NCBI GenBank assembly: GCA_905182425.1 | Contig: CAJJBP010000021.1 | Location: 1 to 64,000, forward strand | Length of the DNA stretch: 64,000 bases | Direction of reading: 5' to 3' | DNA from: an uncultured Planktomarina sp. | GTDB taxonomy: Bacteria; Pseudomonadota; Alphaproteobacteria; Rhodobacterales; Rhodobacteraceae | Shown: piece by piece, positions 47,530 to 57,428 of the stretch | Layout of the letters: each line of letters begins with the position of its first letter | Position numbering within the stretch: position 1 is the first letter of the stretch | Made by a program: the position numbers and the translations under genes | Notes under the pieces: generated by a model | The model's input: only the letters and a program-made list of their open reading frames with translations | Told to the model about the DNA's origin: nothing | Databases searched by the model: none

Positions 47530-49899
47530 TTATGAGCGTGGTTTCGATTTTGTAGGGTCATAATGCGCGAATGGTACGATTTTGGCCGGCAATCGTTTTA
47601 TGTGTCCATCCAATTTTCCAATCTCAACAATAGTACCTACCTGGTAATGCGCAACATCAACCCGTGCCAAGGCTATATTCTTACCCAAGACCGGCGAACG
47701 CATTGATGATGTTATCTCACCTACCTGCGCACGGCCAATATAAACACCATCTCCATGTGCGACATCAACATTTCCATCAATATCAAGGCCAACTAGTTTA
47801 CGAGCTGGCGTTTCTTTGCGTCGTATCAAGGCATCACGGCCAATGAAATCATCAGTTTTCGATTTCAAAGGGACTGTAAAGCCGATACCAGCCTCAAAAG
47901 GATCAGTCTGGTCTGTGAAATCATAACCGGCAAAGATTAATCCTGCCTCGATACGTACCATGTCCAAGGCCTCAAGACCCATTGGCTTCAAACCATGTTC
48001 TTGACCCGTCTCCCAAACCGTGTCGAAAACATCTTTTGCATGCTTTGGATGGCAAAATATCTCGTATCCCAATTCGCCAGTGTACCCCGTTCGCGACACA
48101 ACAACTGGCACGCCGTGTTCTCCACCAATTCGCGCAGGCGCAAAACGGAACCAAGAGAGTTCTTCCAATGTCGGTTGATGCGGCGCAGTCCAAATTATCT
48201 TCTTAAGTAGATCTCTACTTTCCGGTCCTTGAACCGCAATATTATGCTGCATGTCAGTTGAGGCACGGATAAGGACGTTAAGGCCTAGTTTATCCGCTTG
48301 TTGACGGATCCACTCACCGCCGTAATCAGTACCACCTATCCACCGGAAATTATCTTTGCCCAAGCGAAAAACAGTTCCATCATCAATCATCCCTCCATGT
48401 TCATAACACATAGCAGTATACACCACGCCGCCAACTGGCAGCGTTTTCATATTACGAGTGAAAAGATATTGGCACAAAGCTTCAGAATCAGGCCCAGTTA
48501 TTTCAAACTTCCGCAAAGGGCTAAGATCCAAGACAACAGCCTTTTCACGACAGGCATGATATTCTTCCAAAGGTCCTGCTTGCGAAAAACAGTTCGCCAA
48601 CCAATACCCATTGTATTCAATAAAGTTGCGGGTATGAACGGCAAAACTGCTATGGAAACCAGTTTCTTTTGTCATTTGAGGCTCCGATTCTGGTGTCGCT
48701 CTGAAAGCAATGGCACGTTTAAAAGGTTCGGCACCATCATAAGTGCGCACATGAATATCTGTAGGATTCCATCCATTAGCAGCGGTGGTATCATCTGGAC
48801 ACGCAGAGCTAACACAGACCAAATCCGTCAAGGCTTTGAGCAAAACATAATCACCAGGCCGGGACCAAGGCTCATCACCATACATGGCACCATGCTCATC
48901 AATAGCGGTATTAAAAAAGAAATTAATAGCCATCCAACCCGCACGGGGCAACACACCATGCTCAGCCAGTGCTGTGTTAAAGTTATCAGAACAGTTGGCA
49001 TGACCAGGATATCCAATATCGTCGTAATTTTTTGCAGCACAGGCCAAGGCAAAAGCATCATGGCGCCCACATGTGTCTTGGATGACTTCCAAGAGTGGCA
49101 TCATGTCTTGATCATAATATTTGGCATGCAACCCAGGCATTGGATATGAGTGCCCCATTAAAGTACGAGTTGTTGTCACGTCCAATGCGTGTTCAATACC
49201 CTTATCTAGCTTACGAGCAGAAAAACATTGAAAATCAGTGCATTGGCGACCATCTACATCATAAACCTGAATGTAATCCCCAGCTTTCACAAAATAGCTT
49301 TTTGCGGTTGCCGAGTGTATGCGTATATCAGCCAGTGGATCGGCCAAAGGGTCAGGAAGTTCAAATTTCACGGTCTGCCTTATGACAGAACGCTTAACCA
49401 TGACCACCAGCGGTGTTGTCGTATTTTGCAGTTCAAGGTCCATTATGCCACCAGGTGCCGCAATAACAACGAAGCCACCTCGTTGTACTCTTAGTTTAAT
49501 TTCAGCTTTTGCTGGGGTCATTTGATCAAATAATTCGATCGACTTAGCTTTTGTTAAATCCACACCTCGAGCACCTAGACCTATTCGAACCGAGCTCAAA
49601 GAATGATTGCCAGAGCTAAGCAATCCTTTCAGGCCGTGTGCGTCGCCAGTCGCAGAGCAACCCAAAACTCCAGTATCGCTGACACCATCACTGTCACATG
49701 CCAAAATCTCACAAATCTGCCCACCTTCATCATTCATGACCACAAACGTATCGCCCGGCTCAACATTGATTAAGGCAGCACCGCTACCCTGGATGACATA
49801 ACGCTCCGTGCCCGGAGGCATAGAAAACATCGATGGGGCAATAATTTTGCTCGGTCGCGGTGGACCTGTCTGTACATTAGGATAATTGTTATCCAACAT
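47530..49899 (-). CDS. tdm: Trimethylamine N-oxide demethylase
   Basis: A 789-residue two-part protein. The N-terminal half is of the DUF1989 type with a metal-binding region rich in Cys/His: DGRQCTDFQCFSARKL, and CVSSACPDDTTAANGWNPTDIHV, a hallmark of that family. The C-terminal half, from about residue 400, is a GcvT-type tetrahydrofolate domain (VLDLSPLRKFEITGPDSEAL, HGGMIDDGTVFRLG, SRTGYTGELGYEIFCHP). This DUF1989-GcvT fusion is the known layout of Tdm, which splits TMAO to dimethylamine and formaldehyde, the latter taken up by THF. ATG 49899 has an excellent SD, GGAGGTG, 7 nt upstream, so the longer frame to 49929 is rejected. Confidence 0.93.
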   Translation of the reverse strand: MLDNNYPNVQTGPPRPSKIIAPSMFSMPPGTERYVIQGSGAALINVEPGDTFVVMNDEGGQICEILACDSDGVSDTGVLGCSATGDAHGLKGLLSSGNHSLSSVRIGLGARGVDLTKAKSIELFDQMTPAKAEIKLRVQRGGFVVIAAPGGIMDLELQNTTTPLVVMVKRSVIRQTVKFELPDPLADPLADIRIHSATAKSYFVKAGDYIQVYDVDGRQCTDFQCFSARKLDKGIEHALDVTTTRTLMGHSYPMPGLHAKYYDQDMMPLLEVIQDTCGRHDAFALACAAKNYDDIGYPGHANCSDNFNTALAEHGVLPRAGWMAINFFFNTAIDEHGAMYGDEPWSRPGDYVLLKALTDLVCVSSACPDDTTAANGWNPTDIHVRTYDGAEPFKRAIAFRATPESEPQMTKETGFHSSFAVHTRNFIEYNGYWLANCFSQAGPLEEYHACREKAVVLDLSPLRKFEITGPDSEALCQYLFTRNMKTLPVGGVVYTAMCYEHGGMIDDGTVFRLGKDNFRWIGGTDYGGEWIRQQADKLGLNVLIRASTDMQHNIAVQGPESRDLLKKIIWTAPHQPTLEELSWFRFAPARIGGEHGVPVVVSRTGYTGELGYEIFCHPKHAKDVFDTVWETGQEHGLKPMGLEALDMVRIEAGLIFAGYDFTDQTDPFEAGIGFTVPLKSKTDDFIGRDALIRRKETPARKLVGLDIDGNVDVAHGDGVYIGRAQVGEITSSMRSPVLGKNIALARVDVAHYQVGTIVEIGKLDGHIKRLPAKIVPFAHYDPTKSKPRS

Positions 49900-49998
49900 A
49901 ATTTCACCTCCAGACCACAAGTGTTGCACTAGCGGAATAAATATTTAATTAAAAGAATAACCGATTGCATAACTTTCAGCAATAAGCAGAGAACAAGT

Positions 49999-50163
49999 AT
50001 GAGTAGTAATCAAATAAATTTCTTTGGCTGGATTCTTTTTATCGTATCGGCTTTTGGGTCCATTGTTGCCTCAATAGGCAGTTTTTGGGCAATGTTTGGC
50101 TCCTTATTCTTTTTATTAGCTTGCCTTGTTTTCCTCATACCGTTCTTTCGGAAGGATAAATGA
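49999..50163 (+). CDS. 54-residue two-helix membrane protein coupled to EamA transporter
   Basis: A short ORF, ATG 49999 to TGA 50163, coding 54 residues. The sequence is almost wholly hydrophobic: FFGWILFIVSAFGSIVASIG, then WAMFGSLFFLLACLVFLIPF, ending in a basic FRKDK tail. Two TM helices with both ends in the cytoplasm are likely. Its stop overlaps the ATG of the EamA gene (ATGA at 50160-50163), a sign of translational coupling and real translation. The 99 bp between it and the divergent tdm start must hold both promoters. No known family recognised. Confidence 0.7.
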   Translation: MSSNQINFFGWILFIVSAFGSIVASIGSFWAMFGSLFFLLACLVFLIPFFRKDK

Positions 50164-51002
50164 TTGTTTCTCTGAGCCTGGGCCTCCTCGCAGCACTGTG
50201 CTGGGGCGTTCATGATATCTTTGTGAGATACGTTAGCCAAACAAATGGGATGTTGGCCTCAATATTTACTGTGCTTACAATTGGCTCAATCATTATGGCG
50301 CCCGTGTGTATTTATCTTGGAAATTGGCCAGATTTAACTACTATAGCATTCCAAAAAGCCCTAGTCTCCGGCACCTTTTTCGGTCTTGCCTTGATTGGTC
50401 TATACCAAGCCTTTGCAATTGGCCCCGTAAGACTAGTGTCACCAATCGTCGGCTCTTTCCCTATAATGTCGGTAGGTCTTTCACTTTGGTCAGGCCAATC
50501 CCTTGAGCTTTTCCAAATATTAGCCGTCTTAATTGTAGTTGGAGGTATCACGCTGGTCGCCAAAGGAGAGAACACAACAACTTCTGAAAAGCGCCTGGTC
50601 GCAATATTATGGGCTGTATCTGCCGCTTTCGCTTTTTTTATTAGCTTTGCCTACGGCCAAAGTGCCACGGCTGACGGCGCAGAACTACCCATTATTTGGG
50701 TTTCTCGACTAGCAGCTATATTCATAATTTGCGTGATAGCTCTGCTCTTCAGAGCTTCCTTACGCCCCAAGCTATCACAAATCCCACTGCTTTCCGTGAT
50801 GGGGCTGCTTGATGGTGTTGCACTCGCAGTCGTTCTTTATGCCGGAACTCAAGCCTTTGCTGCCTTCGCCACGGTCACAGCCTCAATTTTTGGCCTGATT
50901 ACCATCATCCTAGCATGGGCATTTCTAGGCGAGAAAATGACAAATTTACAATGGTTGGGTGTAGGTATGGTTTTCAGCGCGATAGCCTATTTAGCATTGT
51001 AA
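50160..51002 (+). CDS. EamA/DMT-family transporter
   Basis: A 280-residue protein with ten predicted TM helices in two EamA repeats (first repeat LAALCWGVHDIFVRYVSQ to LVAKGE, second AILWAVSAAFAFFISFAYGQS to AIAYLAL). DMT-family members export amino acids, amines or other metabolites, or import nucleotide sugars; the substrate cannot be read from sequence. It is coupled to the 54-residue membrane protein and divergent from tdm, which makes an amine-related compound an attractive but unproven guess. Confidence 0.88.
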   Translation: MIVSLSLGLLAALCWGVHDIFVRYVSQTNGMLASIFTVLTIGSIIMAPVCIYLGNWPDLTTIAFQKALVSGTFFGLALIGLYQAFAIGPVRLVSPIVGSFPIMSVGLSLWSGQSLELFQILAVLIVVGGITLVAKGENTTTSEKRLVAILWAVSAAFAFFISFAYGQSATADGAELPIIWVSRLAAIFIICVIALLFRASLRPKLSQIPLLSVMGLLDGVALAVVLYAGTQAFAAFATVTASIFGLITIILAWAFLGEKMTNLQWLGVGMVFSAIAYLAL

Positions 51003-51094
51003 ACGCCCAGACTATGGCCGGTATTCCTTCCAGCAAAAATACTTCAACCAGAGGTTAGTAAATTTGCATTTATTCAAAAGTAATAGGTTAACGA

Positions 51095-51490
51095 CTACCT
51101 TTTTACGGGGATCATCGTTCCCTGCAAGATTGCGATTTTTTCATTACCATCAAAAATGTCAGCACGTACTATAACCAACCGCTTGCCAGATTTTTCAACA
51201 GTACCCACAGCCCGCAATGGCCCAGTCCGTCCCGGCGCCAGAAGGTTGATTTTCATCTCAGAGGTTAAAACTTCATATTCGGGAGCCATGGTTGACAAAG
51301 CAGCGTAGCCCGCGGCACTGTCCCCAAGCGCGAATGTAAGTGCCGCATGCGCAAATCCATGCTGCTGCTTGCTACCCACTAAAATTGGAGCAGTAATTTC
51401 AACCCGGCCATGCTCCACAGAGGTAAGTTTTGCCTCAAAAGTTTGCATCATAGTTTGGCTATCAAAACTATCAGAAACCCGGCTAATCAT
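51095..51490 (-). CDS. PaaI-type hotdog thioesterase
   Basis: A 131-residue hotdog-fold protein of the PaaI/YbgC-like class: QQHGFAHAALTFALGDSAAGYAAL is the family segment containing the Gly-rich helix start and the catalytic Asp region, and TSEMKINLLAPGRTGPLRAVG the following strands. It would hydrolyse acyl-CoA or aryl-CoA thioesters. Start at 51490 overlaps the pdeM stop by 4 nt, though the first Met of the family-like part is at residue 14. Function within the operon with repair genes is unclear. Confidence 0.85.
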   Translation of the reverse strand: MISRVSDSFDSQTMMQTFEAKLTSVEHGRVEITAPILVGSKQQHGFAHAALTFALGDSAAGYAALSTMAPEYEVLTSEMKINLLAPGRTGPLRAVGTVEKSGKRLVIVRADIFDGNEKIAILQGTMIPVKR

Positions 51491-52203
51491 TTTTCTCGCT
51501 CCATTGGCAACACATGACTACCCTGCCCTGTAAGTACGGCGAATGCTTGGCGCTGCATCACTTTTGATAACTCCCGAGAATCACTGCGCAGTCCCCCCGT
51601 AAAAGTTCCAAATGCAGGTAAAATCACACGTTTATCATCATACAAGAAACATGGGCGAGAGATGGTCCTCTTAGATAATTTAACAAACGTCTTTGGATGA
51701 TAATGACCAGAGACTTCTGCTTCTGCTCGGTCCAATGCAATATGGCGGAAAGCCAGTGGACCATCGCAATATTCTGCAACATGAGATCCTGCAAATTCAA
51801 CTGGTCCTGGATCATGATTCCCTTCAATCCAGATCCATTCACGCCCTTCCTGCAATCGGCTCAACCAAATCGCCTCATTGGAAGGCAATGTTTTAGCAGC
51901 AGCCAGATCGTCAAAACTATCTCCCAAACAAATCACGACTGCAGGACCAAGTTCTACAATTTCGGATTCCAGCCGCAATAGTGTATCTGAAGTTTCATAG
52001 GGCGGCATTAATGTTCCAGACCTCCGCGCAATACGGTCAGATTTCCCCAGATGGAGATCAGACACGCATAAAATGCGCCGGTGTGCCCACCAAAGCGCGC
52101 CCGAGGCGCGCGCTGTTAATTGGGCTCCATATAAGGAAAACATGTGTCCCTGATTCATTCCAAAGTCATCGTGCGTTTCCAGTTCATTTGGCAAAAAATT
52201 CAA
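51487..52203 (-). CDS. pdeM: Ligase-associated DNA damage response endonuclease PdeM
   Basis: A calcineurin-like metallophosphoesterase with motifs CVSDLHLGKSDRIARRSG (D-x-H), ICLGDSFDD (GDxxD), WIEGNHDPGP (GNHD) and VSGHYHPKTF (GHxH). PdeM works with an Lhr-like DEXH helicase, an ATP-dependent DNA ligase and an exonuclease in many alphaproteobacteria. The frame opens with TTG at 52203, which has an AGGTGAG SD; ATG at 52158 or 52143 are other possible starts, the last giving the family-like MFSLYGAQLTARASG. It is 8 nt after the helicase stop. Ligase and exonuclease partners are not in the window. Confidence 0.9.
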   Translation of the reverse strand: MNFLPNELETHDDFGMNQGHMFSLYGAQLTARASGALWWAHRRILCVSDLHLGKSDRIARRSGTLMPPYETSDTLLRLESEIVELGPAVVICLGDSFDDLAAAKTLPSNEAIWLSRLQEGREWIWIEGNHDPGPVEFAGSHVAEYCDGPLAFRHIALDRAEAEVSGHYHPKTFVKLSKRTISRPCFLYDDKRVILPAFGTFTGGLRSDSRELSKVMQRQAFAVLTGQGSHVLPMEREK

Positions 52204-52211
52204 ATACTCAC

Positions 52212-54656
52212 CTACCTGTTTCTATAACTCAATTCAATTTCATTCAGCCCAGAATATTTCATCAAACGCTCGGTTTCTTCTGCCAAAAGGCGTTCTTCTG
52301 CTTCACCTTTTACAGGAACCTTACCCACCTCCAAAAACATTGGCGCTGCGAAAGGACTTACGCGGGTCAAAACTACGTGATCAATGCGACCTTCAATTCG
52401 CTCTAACATCTCCTCAATTCGGCCAAAATCTACCAGTCCCTTAAATGCCTCTTCCCGTGTTATCTGTATCAGAACATGATCCGGGTCATACTTAAGCAAA
52501 GTATCGTACAAAATATCTGAGGAAAATGTAGCTTGCCTCCCAGACTTACGTTTTCCAGGATAATTACGTTCAATAAGACCAGCAATCACAGCACTTGCTC
52601 GAAATGTACGCTTCATAACCGCATTGCCCAACAGCCATGTTTCCAGACCGTCACGCAAACCCTCAGCTGCAAGCAAAGATGCCGGATTAAGGACCTCCCC
52701 GGTCCCCCACAACATCAATGCGTAGTCAGTTGCGACAAAGCCCAACGGGCCTAATCCAGTATCTTCCATGCGTTTGGAAACAAGCAGACCCAAGGTCTGC
52801 ATCGCATTACGGCCCGCAAAACCATAAATAACGGTGGTGAAGCGGCCCTCGTGAGGAAAGGTTTCAACTAATAATCTATCTGCTTTTGGCAAATGACTGA
52901 CTTGGCGCTGCAACGCCAACCACTCTCGCATATACTTAGGAAGCGCAGGCCATACCTCTTTTTGGAACCCCGCAAGGATACGCTGGCTAAGCTGGGTTGA
53001 GGTTGCGAACTTCGTGCCTGCAAACGTCGCAACTTTCGGTTTTTTATCTGCCCGGCGACTAACCAACACCGTCATATCCCGAAGCCCTTCATAAGACACT
53101 ATTTGCCCCGCAATCAAAAATGTGTCACCCAGCGTAAGTGTAGCTGCAAATGCTTCTTCAATCTCGCCGAGATTTTTGCCACCCCGGCCCTTCAATTTGA
53201 CCTTCAAGCGATCGCTATCTTGGATTGTACCAATGTTCATTCGTATTCTCTGCGCAGCACGAGGGTCTCGCAGCTGCCACGTTCCATCAGAATTTAGCAA
53301 CAACCGTTGCCACTTATCATAGGCCTTGAGGGCGTAGCCACCAGTTGCACAAAAATCTAAGCACTCCTCAAAAGCCACACGTTTTAGCCGTACATAATTC
53401 CCACTACTAATTATTTGGTTGAAAAGAGCGCTCGCCTCAAAGGGACCAGCGCAAGCCGCAATCATGATATGTTGGCATAAAACATCACGAGGGCCCTCGC
53501 CCCTATCATCACCATCCAAATCATGAGCTCTTACCGCCTCAAGCGCCGCAATGCACTCCAAAACCTCAAACCTGTTTGCCGGGACCAGACGAGCCTTTGA
53601 AGGGGCGTTGTAACGGTGGTTTGCACGGCCTATTCTTTGCACCAAACGTTTTACATTTTTGGGTGCCCCAATTTGGATCACCAGATCAACATCTCCCCAA
53701 TCAATGCCCAAATCAAGAGATCCTGTACAAACAATCGCCTTCAAAGCGCCCTGCACCATCGCGCGCTCAACACGAGCCCTTTGATCACGATCAAGCGATC
53801 CATGGTGTATACCAATTGGCAGACTGTTTTCATTCGCCAACCAAAGATTGTGAAAAAATATTTCGGCTTGAGCCCGTGTATTATGAAAAATGAGTGTTGT
53901 TTTGTGGCTTGCTACTTCTCGTAAAACTGCGGGGATCGCATAACCCCCGCCCCCGCCCACCCAAGGCGCAGGTTCTGTTATCGCCAACATCTCAATATCT
54001 GGTGCAGGGCCTGGGTCAGCATGAACAATATTACAGGGTCTGGGATGAAATGCCAAAAAATTTGCTATAGCTTCTGGGTTTTCAACCGTTGCAGACAAGC
54101 CAACGCGACACATCTGCGGGCATATGTTTTGCAAGGCAGCCAGGGCCAACATCAACTGATCCCCTCTCTTACTTTCGCTCAATGCATGAATTTCATCAAC
54201 AACGACGCGTTTCAATCCTGCAAACATACGCGGCGCATCTGGATAACTGGTGAGCAACGCCAGGCTCTCAGGTGTGGTCAATAAAATGTGCGGCGGATCA
54301 GTTCGTTGGCGCCTCTTCTGTGTCGCACTAGTGTCCCCTGTCCGGTCTTCAATACGAATATCAAGTCCAATTTCTTCCACAGGAGTACGTAAATTTCGCT
54401 TAATATCCGCCGCTAAAGCTTTCAGCGGCGAGACGTAGAGCGTGTGAAGTCCTTGGTGAGGCTCTTGCACTAAATCCGCGAGGCTGGGCAAAAAACCTGC
54501 CAAAGTTTTCCCCCCGCCGGTAGGCGCTATCAGTACTGTAGCCGGATCATTGCGCCGTGCAAGCATATCAAGTTGATGTGGATGAGGCGCCCAGTTTTTA
54601 GTGGAAAACCAGGCCTCTATGGCCACTGGAAGTTCAAACAATGCGCTATTGGACAT
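52212..54656 (-). CDS. Ligase-associated DNA damage response DEXH helicase (Lhr-like)
   Basis: An 814-residue superfamily 2 helicase. Motif I APTGGGKTLAGFLPSL near residue 43, motif II VVDEIHAL (DEIH), motif III VGLSATVENPEAI, and motifs V-VI with CTGSLDLGIDWGDVDLVIQIG and QRIGRANHR. After the helicase core comes the Lhr winged-helix/core region and a C-terminal domain. Lhr-type proteins of this length without the extra C-terminal half are the ligase-associated kind. It starts a short operon with pdeM and the thioesterase. Confidence 0.93.
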   Translation of the reverse strand: MSNSALFELPVAIEAWFSTKNWAPHPHQLDMLARRNDPATVLIAPTGGGKTLAGFLPSLADLVQEPHQGLHTLYVSPLKALAADIKRNLRTPVEEIGLDIRIEDRTGDTSATQKRRQRTDPPHILLTTPESLALLTSYPDAPRMFAGLKRVVVDEIHALSESKRGDQLMLALAALQNICPQMCRVGLSATVENPEAIANFLAFHPRPCNIVHADPGPAPDIEMLAITEPAPWVGGGGGYAIPAVLREVASHKTTLIFHNTRAQAEIFFHNLWLANENSLPIGIHHGSLDRDQRARVERAMVQGALKAIVCTGSLDLGIDWGDVDLVIQIGAPKNVKRLVQRIGRANHRYNAPSKARLVPANRFEVLECIAALEAVRAHDLDGDDRGEGPRDVLCQHIMIAACAGPFEASALFNQIISSGNYVRLKRVAFEECLDFCATGGYALKAYDKWQRLLLNSDGTWQLRDPRAAQRIRMNIGTIQDSDRLKVKLKGRGGKNLGEIEEAFAATLTLGDTFLIAGQIVSYEGLRDMTVLVSRRADKKPKVATFAGTKFATSTQLSQRILAGFQKEVWPALPKYMREWLALQRQVSHLPKADRLLVETFPHEGRFTTVIYGFAGRNAMQTLGLLVSKRMEDTGLGPLGFVATDYALMLWGTGEVLNPASLLAAEGLRDGLETWLLGNAVMKRTFRASAVIAGLIERNYPGKRKSGRQATFSSDILYDTLLKYDPDHVLIQITREEAFKGLVDFGRIEEMLERIEGRIDHVVLTRVSPFAAPMFLEVGKVPVKGEAEERLLAEETERLMKYSGLNEIELSYRNR

Positions 54657-54724
54657 TAAGAGGCCTTAGATAAATACCCCCAAGGTTCAAGACCTAGGAA
54701 GTTCACTTTACTCGTTTTATCAGC

Positions 54725-55627
54725 TTATGCTGTGAGACCTTCCGGTGCTGGTAGTCCGTTGGCACGACACGTTGCGGTTAGCGTGTTTGCAAGCAAACAT
54801 GCGATAGTCATAGGACCGACGCCACCCGGTACAGGTGTTATGGCACCTGCAACTTGGGCACAACTTGCGTAATCAACATCACCAACCAATTTCACTTTTC
54901 CTTCGCCACGCTCTGGTGCAGCAATCCTATTAATACCTACATCTACAACCACCGCCCCAGGTTTAATCCAATCGCCTGGTACCATTTCAGGACGTCCAAC
55001 TGCCGCCACAACAATGTCTGCACGACGCACGACATCAGGCAAATCTTTAGTGCGAGAATGCGCTATCGTGACGGTACAGCTATCACCGAGAAGAAGCTGT
55101 GCCATCGGCTTACCGACAATGTTTGAGCGGCCGACAACAACAGCATCTAGACCAGACAGAGACCCGAGGTGATCCCGGAGCATCATTAGACATCCCAAAG
55201 GCGTACACGGCACCATTGAGCTCTGGCCGGTCCCCAAAAGCCCAACATTGGAAATATGAAATCCATCGACATCCTTCGCGGGAGCAATTGAGTTAATGAC
55301 CAAATCTTCGTTTAAATGCTTTGGCAACGGAAGTTGCACCAAAATACCATGAATAGCCGGATCATTGTTTAGTTGGTCTACAACTGCCAGCAAATCAGTT
55401 TCCGATGTATCAACATCAAGTTTGTGTTCAATTGAGTTCATACCGACTTCAACAGTAAGCTTTCCCTTTGAACGCACATACACTTGGCTCGCAGGATCTT
55501 CACCGACCAAAACAACAGCAAGGCCCGGTATAATGCCGTGGTCGGCTTTCAAACGCACAACATGTTCAGCGACCTGGCTCCGTACATTTGCCGCAAATTC
55601 TTTGCCGTCAATTATCTGTGCGCTCAT
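54725..55627 (-). CDS. folD: Methylenetetrahydrofolate dehydrogenase / cyclohydrolase
   Basis: A 300-residue bifunctional enzyme that interconverts methylene-, methenyl- and formyl-THF. Family motifs: [16 protein letters not shown] (with the catalytic lysine), [28 protein letters not shown], the NADP loop [18 protein letters not shown] and [20 protein letters not shown]. Along with fhs upstream it carries the C1 units released by Tdm, DmmD and MgdABCD to formate or biosynthesis. 124 bp separate it from fhs and hold a terminator-like hairpin. Confidence 0.95.
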   Translation of the reverse strand: MSAQIIDGKEFAANVRSQVAEHVVRLKADHGIIPGLAVVLVGEDPASQVYVRSKGKLTVEVGMNSIEHKLDVDTSETDLLAVVDQLNNDPAIHGILVQLPLPKHLNEDLVINSIAPAKDVDGFHISNVGLLGTGQSSMVPCTPLGCLMMLRDHLGSLSGLDAVVVGRSNIVGKPMAQLLLGDSCTVTIAHSRTKDLPDVVRRADIVVAAVGRPEMVPGDWIKPGAVVVDVGINRIAAPERGEGKVKLVGDVDYASCAQVAGAITPVPGGVGPMTIACLLANTLTATCRANGLPAPEGLTA

Positions 55628-55717
55628 TTTATTTCTCCCAATTCAACTTTATCATAGCCACTTTACTCAAAACATTTGGCCTGTTTTTTTATTGCCAAAG
55701 TAGTCCCATAGGAGGTG

Positions 55718-55746
55718 TAAAAATGCACCCTTTAAAGGATGCATTC
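55718..55746 (-). terminator. Hairpin after fhs
   Basis: On the minus strand AATGCATCC, TTTAAA loop, GGGTGCATT, then TTTTAC: a 9 bp stem with one G-T pair and a T-run, directly after the fhs stop at 55752. It likely ends or attenuates transcription before folD. Confidence 0.75.
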
Positions 55747-55751
55747 GTAAC

Positions 55752-57428
55752 TTAAAACAATCCTTCAATTTCACCCGCATCATTAAGCATGATTGTTTCG
55801 GCTGCTGGCTTCCGTGGCAAACCAGGCATTGTCATGATTTCACCGCAAACGGCGACAATGAAACCAGCACCCGCTGAAAGCCGCACTTCACGCACCGGAA
55901 CCGAATGGCCAACAGGCGCGCCACGCAGATTTGGATCCGTGCTAAAGCTGTACTGTGTTTTGGCCATACACACTGGCAAATTACCGTAACCTTGATCTTC
56001 CCATTCTTTCAGCTGATTACGGATCTTTTGGTCCATCAATGCTTCGTCAGCGCGATAGATACGCTTACAAATTGTCTGAATTTTATCAGCAAGCGACATC
56101 TCATCCGGGTAAATTGGTGCGAAATTACCCATATCTGAATCCGCAATTTCAGCAACACGCATTGCCAAGGCTTCAGCACCTTTGCCACCAAATTCCCAGT
56201 GCTGAGAAACAATCGCTTCAGAGCCCTGCGTTTGAACATAATCTTTTACAGCCTGAACTTCGGCATCAGTGTCTGTTACAAAGTGGTTAATTGCGACCAC
56301 TACAGGGACGCCAAAGCTTTTGAGATTTTCAATATGGCGTCCAAGGTTGGCACAACCTGCCTCAACTGCAGATACATTTTCTAAACCCAGTTCGGACTTA
56401 GCGAGCCCACCATTCATCTTCATCGCACGAATTGTAGCAACAAGGACGACAGCTGAAGGTGCAAGACCCGCTTTGCGACATTTGATGTTCAAAAATTTCT
56501 CAGCGCCCAAGTCGGCACCAAAGCCAGCCTCCGTAATTACATAGTCCGTTAATTTAAGGGCAGTTGTTGTAGCAATTACTGAGTTACAACCATGCGCAAT
56601 GTTCGCAAATGGGCCGCCATGGACAAATGCCGGGTTATTTTCGAGCGTCTGCACTAGGTTTGGCTGCATAGCGTCTTTTAACAAGACGGTCATCGCACCA
56701 TCAGCTTTTATATCACGCGCAAAAACTGGTGAGCGATCACGGCGATAAGCAACAATCATATCACCCAGACGTTTTTGCAAATCTTTCAGGTTTCTAGCCA
56801 AGCATAAAATAGCCATAACTTCAGACGCGACCGTAATATCAAAACCGGCTTCACGGGGGAACCCATTAGATACACCTCCCAAAGAGGCTGTAATTTGCCG
56901 CAATGCCCGATCATTCATGTCTACGACCCGGCGCCAAACAACGCGGCGAGTATCAATCTCAAGCTCATTGCCCCAATAAATATGATTATCAACCATGGCA
57001 GAAAGCAAGCTATGCGCTGATGTAATCGCGTGAAAGTCACCTGTGAAATGCAGGTTCATATCTTCCATTGGAACAATTTGAGCATATCCACCGCCGGCAG
57101 CACCACCCTTCATGCCAAAATTGGGGCCAAGGGACGCCTCGCGAATACAAACCATAGCGTTTTTGCCGATGCGGTTTAGGCCGTCGCCCAAGCCAACTGT
57201 TGTGGTCGTCTTGCCTTCGCCCGCAGGTGTTGGATTGATTGCCGTTACCAGAATCAATTTACCATCAGTTCTATCTTGAACTGAATTGATGAATGTCTGG
57301 CTAACTTTAGCTTTGTCATGCCCGTAGGGCAATAAATCAGCAGAACCAATACCGATTTTGGCACCAATATCCTGAATTAATGCTTTAGACGCGCCACGCG
57401 CAATCTCGATATCTGATTTATAGCTCAT
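55752..57428 (-). CDS. fhs: Formate-tetrahydrofolate ligase
   Basis: A 558-residue formyl-THF synthetase. The ATP loop TPAGEGKT is at residues 67-74, with the family blocks [44 protein letters not shown] and the C-terminal [14 protein letters not shown]. In the reverse direction it turns formyl-THF into formate with ATP gain, which serves oxidation of methyl groups from methylated amines; forwards it captures formate. Next to folD and the amine island, the oxidative role is likely. SD GGGAGAAAAAG before ATG 57428. Confidence 0.96.
   Translation of the reverse strand: MSYKSDIEIARGASKALIQDIGAKIGIGSADLLPYGHDKAKVSQTFINSVQDRTDGKLILVTAINPTPAGEGKTTTTVGLGDGLNRIGKNAMVCIREASLGPNFGMKGGAAGGGYAQIVPMEDMNLHFTGDFHAITSAHSLLSAMVDNHIYWGNELEIDTRRVVWRRVVDMNDRALRQITASLGGVSNGFPREAGFDITVASEVMAILCLARNLKDLQKRLGDMIVAYRRDRSPVFARDIKADGAMTVLLKDAMQPNLVQTLENNPAFVHGGPFANIAHGCNSVIATTTALKLTDYVITEAGFGADLGAEKFLNIKCRKAGLAPSAVVLVATIRAMKMNGGLAKSELGLENVSAVEAGCANLGRHIENLKSFGVPVVVAINHFVTDTDAEVQAVKDYVQTQGSEAIVSQHWEFGGKGAEALAMRVAEIADSDMGNFAPIYPDEMSLADKIQTICKRIYRADEALMDQKIRNQLKEWEDQGYGNLPVCMAKTQYSFSTDPNLRGAPVGHSVPVREVRLSAGAGFIVAVCGEIMTMPGLPRKPAAETIMLNDAGEIEGLF

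Noticed and set aside
48298..49149. 283-codon ORF antisense to tdm
   Set aside because: It lies entirely opposite a strongly supported tdm coding sequence, has no family motif and no SD, and its composition mirrors the opposite strand.
51981..52406. 141-codon ORF on the plus strand across pdeM and the helicase end
   Set aside because: It overlaps two well-supported genes on the other strand and has no recognisable domain.
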